Origin: Pseudomonadota bacterium
GTDB lineage: Bacteria; Desulfobacterota; Syntrophobacteria; Syntrophobacterales; Syntrophobacteraceae
Assembly: GCA_023416335.1 (NCBI GenBank)
Contig: JAEZHY010000221.1
Location: forward strand, 1-39,612
DNA: 39,612 nucleotides
Reading direction: 5' to 3'
Part shown: one piece after another, positions 16,983 to 25,688 of the stretch
Layout: each line of letters starts with the position of its first letter
Numbering within the stretch: position 1 is the stretch's first letter
The notes under the pieces: model-generated
Databases searched by the model: none
The model's input: only the letters and a program-made list of their open reading frames with translations
What the model was told of the DNA's origin: nothing
Program-made: the position numbers and the translations under genes

Positions 16983-18748
16983 TCATGGACCGTACTTACG
17001 GCAATGCCTTCATCTTCGGCTACGAACGCGTGGCGGCATGGTCGGACTTGTTGGACCAAATCAATGTCTTCCCAGTACCCGATGCGGATACGGGACGCAA
17101 TCTCAAGATCAGCCTGGCGGCCCTTCGCCATATGAGCGACAGGCCCGCCCTGGTGCGACAGCAAATTTTGAGGACCGCTACCGGCAATGCCGGCAATATC
17201 GCCGCCGCTTTCATTCATGAACTCTTGAAAATAGAAGGACCTGCAGCGCTGACCGATGCCATTCATAATGGGGCATTGCTGGCCCACAGAGCGGTGGCCG
17301 ACCCAAGACCCGGTACCATGCTCACCTTGTTTGAAGTCCTGGCTCAAGCTGTCCCGGCATTTCCAATACCGTTCTCCGATTGGGACCTGGGGAGCATTGT
17401 CGGCCTGCTGGAAAAGTGCGTGAGCGATACCAGCGAGACCCTGCCTGAGCTGCGGCAAGCCGGCGTCGTGGACTCCGGCGCCCTGGGCATGTTCATATTC
17501 CTGGAAGCTTTTCTGGATTCCCTTTCGGGGCGCGCGAATCATAGCCGTCCAATTACCGACAGGTTTGAAGGCAGGCTGAAGATCTCCAATGCCTGGCATC
17601 CGCAAGCTCTTCATAAACAATATTGTGTCAGCGCCGTGATCCAGCCGGAAGGGCACTCCGATGAGGGACGACGCCGTCTGGCGAGCCTGGGCAACAGCCT
17701 GGTAGTCAGCGAGACAGAAGATCTATTGAAAATGCACTTGCACACCGATGACTGCGAGGCGCTGCGGTCCGGCCTGAGAGAGATCGGCCGGGTGTTGGAT
17801 TGGACCGAAGAAAAGATCGCTCCAGGGCGGTCGCCTGCCGACCAAGCCGCCCAGCCGGTGCATATCATGACCGATGCAGCCGGTTCCGTCACATTGGAAG
17901 ATGCCCGTGCCCTGGGGATGACCTTACTCGACAGCTATCTTGTGGTGGACGATCGATCGTATCCTGAAACCTTGTATCCGCCAGCCGCGCTTTATACTGC
18001 GATGGTCGGCGGGCAAAAGGTTTCGACGGCCCAGGCATCCGCCTTCCAGCGGCACCAATCCTATTTGAGCGCAGTCAGCCGATTCCAACGCGTCCTTTAC
18101 CTTTGTGTTGGATCGGCGTATACGGGCAATTTTGAAACTGCAAGATCCTGGCAGGCAACTCACGATCCCGCCGGGCGCCTCACGATTATTGACACCGGAG
18201 CGGCTTCGGGACGGCTGGGAATTGTTGCATTGTCCACGGCCGGCTACGCACGACACAGCAAGGATCCGGAAGCGGTAGTGCACTTTGCCCAGCAGGCGGT
18301 CGCCCAAAGTGAGGAACTCGTATTCCTGGATCAGCTCAAGTACTTGGCTGCCGGCGGGCGTATATCCAAAACAAGCGGCTTTTTCGGCGATCTGCTTCAT
18401 ATGAAGCCGATCATCACGCCCACGGCGTATGGGGCAGTGAAAGTGGGTGTGGTTCATACGCGGGAAGGTCAACTGGCCTTCGCTCTGGCACGGCTGAAAA
18501 GCCGCTTCAATCGAAGCGAATCCCCGTTGATATTATTGCAGTATTCGGATAATCAAGTCTGGGTTGAAACGCAGGCTGCCAGGGAGATTCGATCACTGCT
18601 TCCAACTGCCGGAATCCTCTTTCGCCCACTCTCCTTGACTTCCGGGGCTCACATGGGGCCGGGCGCCTGGGCCATTGCCTTTTTGCCCGGGGTTTTCGAT
18701 CGACAGGAATTGTCCATGGATCTAGTTAAGCACTCTGCGTTGAAATGA
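16973..18748 (+). CDS. Fused fatty acid kinase: DAK2/FakA domains plus DegV (FakB) domain
   Basis: 591 residues (587 if the ATG at 16985 is used). Residues about 10-190 form a DAK2/DhaL kinase domain: NVFPVPDADTG at 31-41 carries Asp37 and Asp39 for magnesium-ATP, followed by TGNAGNI, PRPGTML and GVVDSGALG. Residues about 200-290 match the FakA C-terminal part, with the MHLHTDD motif at 254-260. Residues 296-580 are a DegV/FakB domain: HIMTDAAGS, the ligand-pocket KVSTAQAS, VGSAYTGN, IIDTGAASG and LAAGGRISKTSG. In known systems FakB holds a fatty acid and FakA phosphorylates it to acyl-phosphate. Fusion in one chain would channel the acid released by the preceding thioesterase to PlsY. The start overlaps the thioesterase gene by ten bases. 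Confidence 0.9.
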   Translation: MCLIMDRTYGNAFIFGYERVAAWSDLLDQINVFPVPDADTGRNLKISLAALRHMSDRPALVRQQILRTATGNAGNIAAAFIHELLKIEGPAALTDAIHNGALLAHRAVADPRPGTMLTLFEVLAQAVPAFPIPFSDWDLGSIVGLLEKCVSDTSETLPELRQAGVVDSGALGMFIFLEAFLDSLSGRANHSRPITDRFEGRLKISNAWHPQALHKQYCVSAVIQPEGHSDEGRRRLASLGNSLVVSETEDLLKMHLHTDDCEALRSGLREIGRVLDWTEEKIAPGRSPADQAAQPVHIMTDAAGSVTLEDARALGMTLLDSYLVVDDRSYPETLYPPAALYTAMVGGQKVSTAQASAFQRHQSYLSAVSRFQRVLYLCVGSAYTGNFETARSWQATHDPAGRLTIIDTGAASGRLGIVALSTAGYARHSKDPEAVVHFAQQAVAQSEELVFLDQLKYLAAGGRISKTSGFFGDLLHMKPIITPTAYGAVKVGVVHTREGQLAFALARLKSRFNRSESPLILLQYSDNQVWVETQAAREIRSLLPTAGILFRPLSLTSGAHMGPGAWAIAFLPGVFDRQELSMDLVKHSALK

Positions 18749-18766
18749 TGGCGGTTGAATCCAGTG

Positions 18767-19489
18767 ATGAGTAAAGGAAAAGACCGTTTTGCCGTCATCA
18801 TCCCGGTATACGACCACGGCCGCACGGTTAAGGCCGTAGCGACGGCTGCTTTAGCTTTAGGATTTCCGGTTCTTGTAGTGGACGACGGCTCTACGGACGG
18901 ATGCGATCCGAGTCTCGAATCCATTGAAGGCATACGATTGCTGCGACATCGCGTCAATCGGGGAAAAGGGGCTGCCTTGATGACGGGGTTCAGGGCCGCC
19001 GCCGAATATGCCGACTGGGGCATTACACTGGATGCCGATGGACAGCATTTTCCCGACGATGCTCATGCTCTGATGGATGCCATTCCTCCCGGCCGCCGGC
19101 CGATTATCCTGGGCCGCCGATTGCAGATGGCGGCCGAAGGGGCGCCGTGGACAAGCCGGTTTGGCAAAGAGTTTTCCAATTTCTGGATTCGGATGGCCGG
19201 CGGACCACGGGTTACCGACAGCCAGAGCGGGTTTCGCATATATCCATTGCCTGAGGTGATGCAATTGGGTGTCCGCGCACAACGATATCAGTTTGAAATT
19301 GAAGTGCTCGTTAAAGCTGCCTGGTCCGACATCGAAGTGGTTGAAGCGCCCATAGGCATCAGCTACCCGCCTGGAACCGAGCGTGTGTCCCATTTTCGAC
19401 CCGGAATGGATTTTTGGCGTAATACCACCACCTTTGCGCGCCTGATAACACGCCGGGTGGTACTGGGGCGGCCCCGGCCAATTCTTTGA
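18767..19489 (+). CDS. Family 2 glycosyltransferase (DPM1-like)
   Basis: About 240 residues from the ATG at 18767 (a TTG twelve bases upstream is also open). GT-A signatures are FAVIIPVYDHGRT at the N-terminus, VVDDGSTDG, NRGKGAALMTGF and the DxD-type TLDADGQHFPDD. DSQSGFRIYP and FEIEVLVKA further on are typical of polyprenyl-phosphate or lipid glycosyltransferases. No membrane helix is seen. GT2 and acyltransferase genes side by side are regular in aryl polyene loci, where they are thought to decorate or anchor the product in the membrane. It is followed by the LpxL-like gene. Confidence 0.87.
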   Translation: MSKGKDRFAVIIPVYDHGRTVKAVATAALALGFPVLVVDDGSTDGCDPSLESIEGIRLLRHRVNRGKGAALMTGFRAAAEYADWGITLDADGQHFPDDAHALMDAIPPGRRPIILGRRLQMAAEGAPWTSRFGKEFSNFWIRMAGGPRVTDSQSGFRIYPLPEVMQLGVRAQRYQFEIEVLVKAAWSDIEVVEAPIGISYPPGTERVSHFRPGMDFWRNTTTFARLITRRVVLGRPRPIL

Positions 19490-19528
19490 GAGGAGCATTT
19501 CGTAGTTGATGCAAAGGTTTGCGGAGCC

Positions 19529-20470
19529 ATGAGCGGACTTTTTTATGCCGGCTTGGCCGCACTATCGAATATCTTCGGCGCCTGGCTTTTCGCGCTCACC
19601 GCCCGGGGTATTGCTGCAGGCTATTTCCTTTTCTGCCCCCGGCGGGTGTCCAACAGCGCTCGTTTTTACCGCGTCCTGTTTGCCGACCGGAACAGATTTT
19701 ACAGCTGGTTGTGCGCCTGGCGCCAGTTTCAGAATTTTACAACCGTTTTCCTTGATCGCTATTTGCTGCGGGACAGTGGCGCAGTCACCTTTACATCCCA
19801 GGGACGGGAGTATCTGACAGAGGCTTTGGAGCAGGGGCGTGGCGGGATCCTGCTCATGTCCCACATGGGCAACTGGGAATTGGGAGCGCGCTTGTTGCGC
19901 CGTATGCTCCCGCAGTTGCAGCTGATGTTGTTCATGGGGCAGCGTGCGAAAGAGCAGATCGAGCGGCTGCAAAAAGAAGATCTGGCTGCAAGCGGCATCC
20001 GCATTCTAGCAGCTGACCACGATGCCGATGCACCCTTCGCCCTGGTCGAGGGAGCTGAGTTTGTGCAGTCCGGCGGGTTTGTTTCCATGGCCGGAGATAT
20101 CGTATGGCGGCCCGATCAAAGAAATGTGCCGGTTTGCTTTTTGGAGCATACGGTGCGGTTGCCTGAGGCGCCGTTTATGCTGGCCCTGCTGTCGGGTGCG
20201 CCTCTATATGTTTTTTTTGCTTCGCGGCGGGGACGGGGACAGCATCACTTTTCCATTTCCGCACCGATAATGGTCGCGGCCGAACACCGTGCGCAGCGCA
20301 GGCAGGCCGTTCTCCGTGCTGCTCAGGCATATGCCGACCTCCTCGAAGACCAGGTCCGGCGCAATCCTCTGGAGTGGTACCATTTCGAGCCCTTTTTAGG
20401 CACGGAAGTCGAGGAGTATTTGTCAAACGATCCTGAGCAGACGCTCGATACAAAACAGGTTGAATCGTAA
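19529..20470 (+). CDS. LpxL/HtrB-like lipid acyltransferase
   Basis: 313 residues. One N-terminal hydrophobic segment (about 10-35) anchors the protein to the inner membrane. The acyltransferase motif H-x4-E is His112 to Glu117 in SHMGNWELG, and a second conserved block is SMAGDIVWRPDQRN. The C-terminal WYHFEPF segment is also family-typical. LpxL-type enzymes transfer an acyl chain from ACP or CoA to lipid A; members in aryl polyene clusters are thought to attach the product to a lipid carrier. It may therefore compete with or follow the PlsY/PlsC route. Confidence 0.86.
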   Translation: MSGLFYAGLAALSNIFGAWLFALTARGIAAGYFLFCPRRVSNSARFYRVLFADRNRFYSWLCAWRQFQNFTTVFLDRYLLRDSGAVTFTSQGREYLTEALEQGRGGILLMSHMGNWELGARLLRRMLPQLQLMLFMGQRAKEQIERLQKEDLAASGIRILAADHDADAPFALVEGAEFVQSGGFVSMAGDIVWRPDQRNVPVCFLEHTVRLPEAPFMLALLSGAPLYVFFASRRGRGQHHFSISAPIMVAAEHRAQRRQAVLRAAQAYADLLEDQVRRNPLEWYHFEPFLGTEVEEYLSNDPEQTLDTKQVES

Positions 20471-20507
20471 AGAGGGCGTACCGAACGCTTGAGGGATAAT
20501 ATTGGAT

Positions 20508-20768
20508 ATGACACGAGATGAAATCCAGGCAAGAGTTTTGAACATCTTTTCCGAACGGTTCGAGATTTCCCATCCCGGTCTGGACGAGGACTTGAGGGAG
20601 GTCTATGAGTTTGACAGCATCGATGCAATCGAGTTGCTGCGGGAGATCGAGTTGATGCTCGGGACGGGCTTGACCATTAAACAGAAGAAATCGGCCATGC
20701 ATATCCGCACCATCAACCAGATCATCGATTATGTAGCGACACTGGCCGATACACTGGCCGCAAAATGA
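20508..20768 (+). CDS. Acyl carrier protein
   Basis: 86 residues from the ATG at 20508. The phosphopantetheine Ser lies in YEFDSIDAIELL. The sequence lacks the usual Gly before DS and ends with a helical IINQ-like C-terminus, a pattern seen in ACPs of aryl polyene loci (ApeE/F-like). It directly precedes a ketosynthase and probably serves it. Confidence 0.9.
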   Translation: MTRDEIQARVLNIFSERFEISHPGLDEDLREVYEFDSIDAIELLREIELMLGTGLTIKQKKSAMHIRTINQIIDYVATLADTLAAK

Positions 20769-20805
20769 AAACCCCTCATTTTTCAATGCAGAACAGGCAA
20801 AAATT

Positions 20806-22044
20806 ATGAGTCGCAGGGTTGTTATAACCGGCTACGCAGCGATTACGCCCATCGGCAATACCAGGGAGAAGATCGTTCGCCACTTGACCGAAGGCATATC
20901 GGGGGTCAAGTCGATGCGCAGTGACGGCCTTCTCACAAATCAGATTCACTCGGGCGTTTTCGGCACGGTGGATTACCCCATATATTACGATTTCAAGCGC
21001 CATTTCCGCAAGACAATGGGGCCGGTTGCCTTTTACGCTTGCCAGGCGGCCAAGGAGGCTTTGGCCGCTTCAGGGCTGAGCGAAGAGTTCATCACGTCCG
21101 GCAGAATGGGGGTGGCTTTTGGTTCGACCCATGGCAGTCCCACCGTGCAGCGTGAAATCTACCGTGTTTATTTCGGTGACGGCGATGCCAAATTGAGCAG
21201 TATCGGCGCCGTCGACTATCTCAAATCCATGGTGCACACCACGGCGGTGAATATCACAAAGATGTTCGGCATTACCGGGCGGGTAATATCGTCTTCCACC
21301 GCCTGCACCACCAGCAGCCAGTCAATCGGGTTCGGCTACGAAGCAGTGAAGTTCGGCATGCAGGATGCCATGCTGTGCGGCGGGGCCGACGAGTACGATA
21401 CCACCACAGTGGCGGTCTTTGACAACCTGCTGGCCTGCTCCACCGAGTTTAACGACACGCCCCATCTGACTCCGCGGCCTTTTGACGTGCGGCGAGACGG
21501 CCTGGTAGTGGGGGAAGGGGCCGGTGCCGTGGTACTGGAAGAATATGAAAGCGCAAAACGCCGCGGCGCCGTTATTTTGGGCGAGATTCTGGGTTTTGCC
21601 TGCAACAACAACGGCGGCGACCTGATCCTGCCGAACATGGACGGCATAGTGCAGACAATTCGTCTGGGGATGGAGAACGCCAATATAAGCGCCGATCAGA
21701 TCGACCTGGTGTGCGCCCACGCCACGGCCACCAAGATGGGCGACGCCATCGAAGCTCAGGCCATCGGCAAGACATACGGTGAAGGACCTTTGGTAACGGC
21801 CCTGAAAAGCTATATGGGACATACCATGGGTTCGTGCGGTGCAATTGAAACGATATTGACCCTGATGATGATGCACGAGGGCTTTGTTGCTCCCACATTG
21901 AATCTGGACGAAGTGGACGAGCGCTGCGCGATGATCCGGCATGCACGCAAGCTGACCGAGAGAAAAATCCGTACCGCTGCCGTCCAGAATTTCGCCTTCG
22001 GCGGTGTCAACACCAGCCTGATCCTGCGGAAAACGGAACCATGA
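20806..22044 (+). CDS. Beta-ketoacyl-ACP synthase, third stand-alone copy
   Basis: 412 residues. Complete active site: Cys167 in SSTACTTSSQS, His305 in CAHATATKMGD, Lys334 and His339 in ALKSYMGHTMG. The C-terminal NFAFGGVNTS loop is present. As in the ketosynthase at 12053, HGTST is changed (HATAT). It resembles ApeO-like FabF enzymes. It lies 37 bases after the ACP gene and overlaps the PlsC gene by four bases (ATGA), showing translational coupling of condensation and phospholipid acylation genes. Confidence 0.93.
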   Translation: MSRRVVITGYAAITPIGNTREKIVRHLTEGISGVKSMRSDGLLTNQIHSGVFGTVDYPIYYDFKRHFRKTMGPVAFYACQAAKEALAASGLSEEFITSGRMGVAFGSTHGSPTVQREIYRVYFGDGDAKLSSIGAVDYLKSMVHTTAVNITKMFGITGRVISSSTACTTSSQSIGFGYEAVKFGMQDAMLCGGADEYDTTTVAVFDNLLACSTEFNDTPHLTPRPFDVRRDGLVVGEGAGAVVLEEYESAKRRGAVILGEILGFACNNNGGDLILPNMDGIVQTIRLGMENANISADQIDLVCAHATATKMGDAIEAQAIGKTYGEGPLVTALKSYMGHTMGSCGAIETILTLMMMHEGFVAPTLNLDEVDERCAMIRHARKLTERKIRTAAVQNFAFGGVNTSLILRKTEP

Positions 22045-22874
22045 GCGACATACCATTTGTCCACACCCCCGGCCGGCGCCAATACCCGAGTTGGTTTTTC
22101 AAAGTGGTCGACCTCATCGTGACGTTGCTGCTGTGGATCTATTTCACAGTCGGTTTTGTCGTGTTCTTTGCGCCTTTCTATGTGCTTGCGGCTATATTGA
22201 ATTCCGAGCGAGGGCGATCCTTTCAGAGATTGAACCATTTTTTCTACCGCGGCTTTTTCCGGCTCTGCCGTCTCACAATACCACGGCATAAATGGGTCAT
22301 CGATCCGGCCGTGGCAGCCGTGCGCTCGGCTGTTGTAATTTGTAATCACGTCTCTTATATCGATCCGCTACTGATGATTTCGCTCTTTCCCCGGCACACG
22401 ACCATTGTCAAAAACCGGCTGTTTCAGATACCGATTTTTGGCTGGATGCTGAAGATGTCGGGTTATCTGCCCGCCGATGCCAAAGGCCCTTTGGCTGAGC
22501 GCATGGTGGAGCAGTTGGACGGCATGCCGGGCTTCATAGCCGGGGGGGGCAACCTTTTTGTATTTCCGGAAGGAACGCGCAGCCGCAACGGTTTCCTGGG
22601 GCCCCTGAACCCCGGCGCCTTCAAAATCGCCAGGCTGTGCCGCGCTCCGCTGGCCGTCGTCCGGATAGAAAACAGCGATCGGCTATTTACTCCGGGCAGG
22701 TTTCTGTTCAACACTTGCCGTGAAAACACGATTACGGTTCGGCTGTTGGCCCGGGTGACTCCGTCTTATGACAGCCCCGATTTCTCAGTCAAGGAATTGA
22801 TGGCCCGGGTGCGCGCGCTGCTGGAAGCGCCCGCAACAACGGATCCGCTGCAAGAACTGTCTTTGGCGAAATAG
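22041..22874 (+). CDS. 1-acylglycerol-3-phosphate acyltransferase (PlsC-like)
   Basis: 277 residues. A long hydrophobic segment at about 20-52 anchors it to the membrane. Motif I is NH-x4-D at Asn102, His103 and Asp108 (CNHVSYIDP); motif III is FPEGTRSRNG at 175-184. The family adds the second acyl chain to lysophosphatidic acid, giving phosphatidic acid. Together with the PlsY-like gene at 7128 and the FakA-DegV fusion, the locus has every step from free acid to phosphatidic acid. A role in ornithine lipid or other lipid acylation is possible because motifs are shared. Confidence 0.88.
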   Translation: MSDIPFVHTPGRRQYPSWFFKVVDLIVTLLLWIYFTVGFVVFFAPFYVLAAILNSERGRSFQRLNHFFYRGFFRLCRLTIPRHKWVIDPAVAAVRSAVVICNHVSYIDPLLMISLFPRHTTIVKNRLFQIPIFGWMLKMSGYLPADAKGPLAERMVEQLDGMPGFIAGGGNLFVFPEGTRSRNGFLGPLNPGAFKIARLCRAPLAVVRIENSDRLFTPGRFLFNTCRENTITVRLLARVTPSYDSPDFSVKELMARVRALLEAPATTDPLQELSLAK

Positions 22875-22898
22875 GTTTCAAAACAAAAAGAAGGTGCA

Positions 22899-24392
22899 AT
22901 GAAAATAGTTTTGATCTCCATGCCTGATGTGGCTGCGGTCATTATGCACGAGGCAGCCTTCCACATGCCCAATCTGGGTATCGCCAGTCTGGGCGCAAAC
23001 ATCGATCCAGGCCATGATGTCTATATCATCGATCTGATCCGCAAGCGCCGCAACGTACGCGGTTATCTTCAGCGGGCCTTGGGGAAGATCAAACCCGACG
23101 TGGTAGGTCTCTCCTCGATGACCTGGCAATTCGGTACCTGCGTGAAATTGGCGCGGCTGATCAAACAATGGTTCCCCGAAGTGCGCATTGTTGTCGGCGG
23201 CTACCATCCCACCCTGATGTACGAGGAGATCGCCCAATCGACCGACGCAAAATGGTTCGATTTCATGATCCGCGGCGAGGGTGAAGAGGCTTTCCGGCGC
23301 CTGGTAAATGCTCTCAACGGGAAAGACAATGTCGCGCAGATCCCATCTGTATCGTATCGCCGGAATGGCGCCTTCGTGCACAATCCCAGAGGTGAGTTGC
23401 TGGACCTGGCACGTTTGAAAATGCCCATCCGCGACAAGCGCCGCCTCACCTGGGGCTATCACATAATGGATCGCTCCGTGGAGGTAATCGAAACCTCGCG
23501 CGGCTGCACGCGCACGTGCAACTTCTGCAGTATCCGACACATGTACGGTCAGTCTTTCCGGCCTTTTCCCATCGAAAGAGTCCTGGCCAACATTGATGAC
23601 ATCTACTTCAACAGGAGATGTCGCTGGATCTTTGTGGCGGATGACAACATGGTGCTTTCGCCCCCACGTGTAATGGAATTGTGCGAAGCAATAATTTCCC
23701 GCGGCTACCGGAACCTTAATTTCGTTGTCCAGGCCGACTGCGTGACGATGTCCCGAAACGAAGAGATGGTTCGTAAAATGGCTGAGGCCGGCTTTAAGAC
23801 CGTGTTCCTCGGTATTGAAAACGTCTCGAAGGAGAACCTTGCGACCGCCAGGAAGGGCGATATCGTCAATGCTTCCCGCAAAGCCGTCGAACTTTGCCAT
23901 AAGTACGACATCATGGTGACGGCCGGTATGATCTTCGGCTTTCCGGACGACGATGAGACGGACATTATTGCAAACTATGAATTTCTCAAATCCATCGAAG
24001 CCGACACCTCCTACTGCCAGATTCTGACTCCATATCCCAAGACGGGAATACGTCAATATTTGCTGGACGAAGGGCTGGTTACAAATCCGGATAACTTCTC
24101 CACCTACAACGGCATCTGGGCCAATGTACGCACTCGTCATCTGGACTCCGATACCTTGCAGTATCTAGTTTGGTATCAACGTCAGATTATCATGGGCTGG
24201 TGGGAGCCTTCGAGACACGTGCGAGCCAGAGGGCCTATATGGACCGGGATTTGGCTCTATTTCGCGAGGCCGATCTTTAAGGTGGTTCTTGGCCGTATGC
24301 TCAGGCGGCATGGGTGGCGGGGACGCTTCGATCGCGAGATTGCGCGTTTGGGGGAAGTCAATCGCTTTCCAGAGTTGGACCTGAAAGTTTAA
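22899..24392 (+). CDS. B12-binding radical SAM protein (1)
   Basis: 497 residues with a good AAGAAGGT site seven bases upstream. Residues 1-140 form a cobalamin-binding Rossmann fold (LGIASLGANI, DVVGLSSMTW, VVGGYHPTL); there is no DxHxxG motif, as is common in this class. The radical SAM cluster is Cys203-x3-Cys207-x2-Cys210 (RGCTRTCNFC). The C-terminal 100 residues are aromatic and basic with a hydrophobic stretch (IWLYFARPIFKVVLG), suggesting membrane contact. Members methylate unactivated carbons or catalyse ring or C-C rearrangements in lipids such as hopanoids; similar genes lie in proposed ladderane loci. The target is presumably the acyl chain. Confidence 0.9.
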   Translation: MKIVLISMPDVAAVIMHEAAFHMPNLGIASLGANIDPGHDVYIIDLIRKRRNVRGYLQRALGKIKPDVVGLSSMTWQFGTCVKLARLIKQWFPEVRIVVGGYHPTLMYEEIAQSTDAKWFDFMIRGEGEEAFRRLVNALNGKDNVAQIPSVSYRRNGAFVHNPRGELLDLARLKMPIRDKRRLTWGYHIMDRSVEVIETSRGCTRTCNFCSIRHMYGQSFRPFPIERVLANIDDIYFNRRCRWIFVADDNMVLSPPRVMELCEAIISRGYRNLNFVVQADCVTMSRNEEMVRKMAEAGFKTVFLGIENVSKENLATARKGDIVNASRKAVELCHKYDIMVTAGMIFGFPDDDETDIIANYEFLKSIEADTSYCQILTPYPKTGIRQYLLDEGLVTNPDNFSTYNGIWANVRTRHLDSDTLQYLVWYQRQIIMGWWEPSRHVRARGPIWTGIWLYFARPIFKVVLGRMLRRHGWRGRFDREIARLGEVNRFPELDLKV

Positions 24393-25075
24393 CTTCCAGA
24401 TTTGGCGCCGTTAGAGTCCAAAGGGACCGATTCTATCAGGCTCATTCTAATCTCATATCCTCCGAGGCCATAGGCCTTGAGCAGCACACGGGAGGGCATC
24501 ACGCCTGCCTGGAGATCTTCCCGGGCCACAGGCGAGATGGTTCTGGCAAGGCGGCGACTTGCATTATAAAGCCGGATCTCCCAAAGGCCATCGGGCTTCA
24601 GGACGATATCCTCCCGACCTCCATCGAGACAAGGGTAGCGGCAGATCCAGGACGCATCTTTCGAATACCCGGCGGCGATGGACGGCTTTTCGGGCGCCAG
24701 AAACAGCAGCGAGATATCCTGGACTATGCCCTCGGCCATGCCCGGCTTGTCCAAAGGAGGTAAAGCCCTCCGGATCTTGATGCCGCCGTCGAAATCGGCC
24801 TCGAAAAGCACCAGCCCCTCGATGGTCATCAGCACGCAGTGAAAAGTCCTTTGCTCTGGAGAGAGCTGAACGACCCCCATCACGGTCTGTTTCGATCCAA
24901 CAGGGGGGAAGATCTCGAGGGCGTGGACGAACTGCCGGTTCCCATGAGGAAAAATAGCGCCGCAGGCTGATATGCGAGCTGCTGCGGCGTTGTTTTCAGT
25001 CGTGCGGATTTCAGGCAGACGAGCGCATGCCGCAATCATGAGCACCGTCAAGAGCAGTAGATGCGCTGGTTTCAT
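24389..25075 (-). CDS. DUF3261-like lipoprotein
   Basis: 228 residues. Signal peptide with lipobox MIAAC near residue 17. The body has a beta-rich pattern (FVHALEIFPP, TVMGVVQLSPEQRTFHCVLMTIEGLVLFEADFDG in two parts, IKIRRALPPLDKPG), matching DUF3261 lipoproteins that accompany aryl polyene loci and resemble LolB in size and place. It overlaps the LolA-like gene by four bases (ATGA). Probably an outer-membrane acceptor for material moved by the LolA-like protein. Its stop shares the bases TTAA with the stop of the convergent radical SAM gene. Confidence 0.75.
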   Translation of the reverse strand: MKPAHLLLLTVLMIAACARLPEIRTTENNAAAARISACGAIFPHGNRQFVHALEIFPPVGSKQTVMGVVQLSPEQRTFHCVLMTIEGLVLFEADFDGGIKIRRALPPLDKPGMAEGIVQDISLLFLAPEKPSIAAGYSKDASWICRYPCLDGGREDIVLKPDGLWEIRLYNASRRLARTISPVAREDLQAGVMPSRVLLKAYGLGGYEIRMSLIESVPLDSNGAKSGS

Positions 25076-25686
25076 TGGCTATCTTGGAAAAGGGTGTCTT
25101 CGATTTTCGCATTGAGTACAGTGTTCGTGAAAATCAATTTCGTGAAGGCGTTCTCGCTTTCGTAGATTGTGACGCTCTGCATGACTCCCGGCTGTGACCC
25201 CAATTCCAGGACTATGCGCTGGATTACCTTCTGAAATGCGCTCTCCCTGGGAACGAGGACGATGTGTTTTCCCGGCTCAAGGTGGGCCTGGAACATGGGA
25301 TTTTCGTCGAAACGCCCCGCCAGCCATTGGGTGATCTCTCCCACGACCATCTGCATGGCCTCCAGACCGGGACCTTTCTCTTCGTGAAAACCGGATTCGC
25401 CGGTGGATACAAATCGCCGCACGCGACCGTTGTGCACCGTCATGATACTTCGTACCGGCGATCGATATTCCCATCGAAGCGACTGGGGAGCCTGATAGTA
25501 AAACGCGCCTTTGGAGACCAGAGGTTTGGCCAGAATGGGCAGATGCTTCTCCTGGACGAATTCTGCCTGGATAGATGTGATAGTGCCGGCTGCAGTCTTG
25601 AGCTGCTCCCAACTGTCCGCCCAGCCAATGCAGAAAAGCGACAGCACCAGTACGAACAACTGAATTTTGCTTTGTTTGATTCGCAA
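25072..25686 (-). CDS. LolA-like periplasmic lipid/lipoprotein carrier
   Basis: 204 residues. The only possible start is a TTG at 25684-25686, three bases after the FabG stop codon. An N-terminal signal peptide (IQLFVLVLSLFCIGWA) is followed by a LolA-like domain: ITSIQAEFVQEKHLPIL, SKGAFYYQAPQSLRWEY, FTKLIFTNT. LolA ferries lipoproteins across the periplasm; LolA-like proteins in aryl polyene loci are thought to carry the lipid product. It is the partner of the following DUF3261-like lipoprotein. Confidence 0.87.
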   Translation of the reverse strand: MRIKQSKIQLFVLVLSLFCIGWADSWEQLKTAAGTITSIQAEFVQEKHLPILAKPLVSKGAFYYQAPQSLRWEYRSPVRSIMTVHNGRVRRFVSTGESGFHEEKGPGLEAMQMVVGEITQWLAGRFDENPMFQAHLEPGKHIVLVPRESAFQKVIQRIVLELGSQPGVMQSVTIYESENAFTKLIFTNTVLNAKIEDTLFQDSQ

Positions 25687-25688
25687 GC

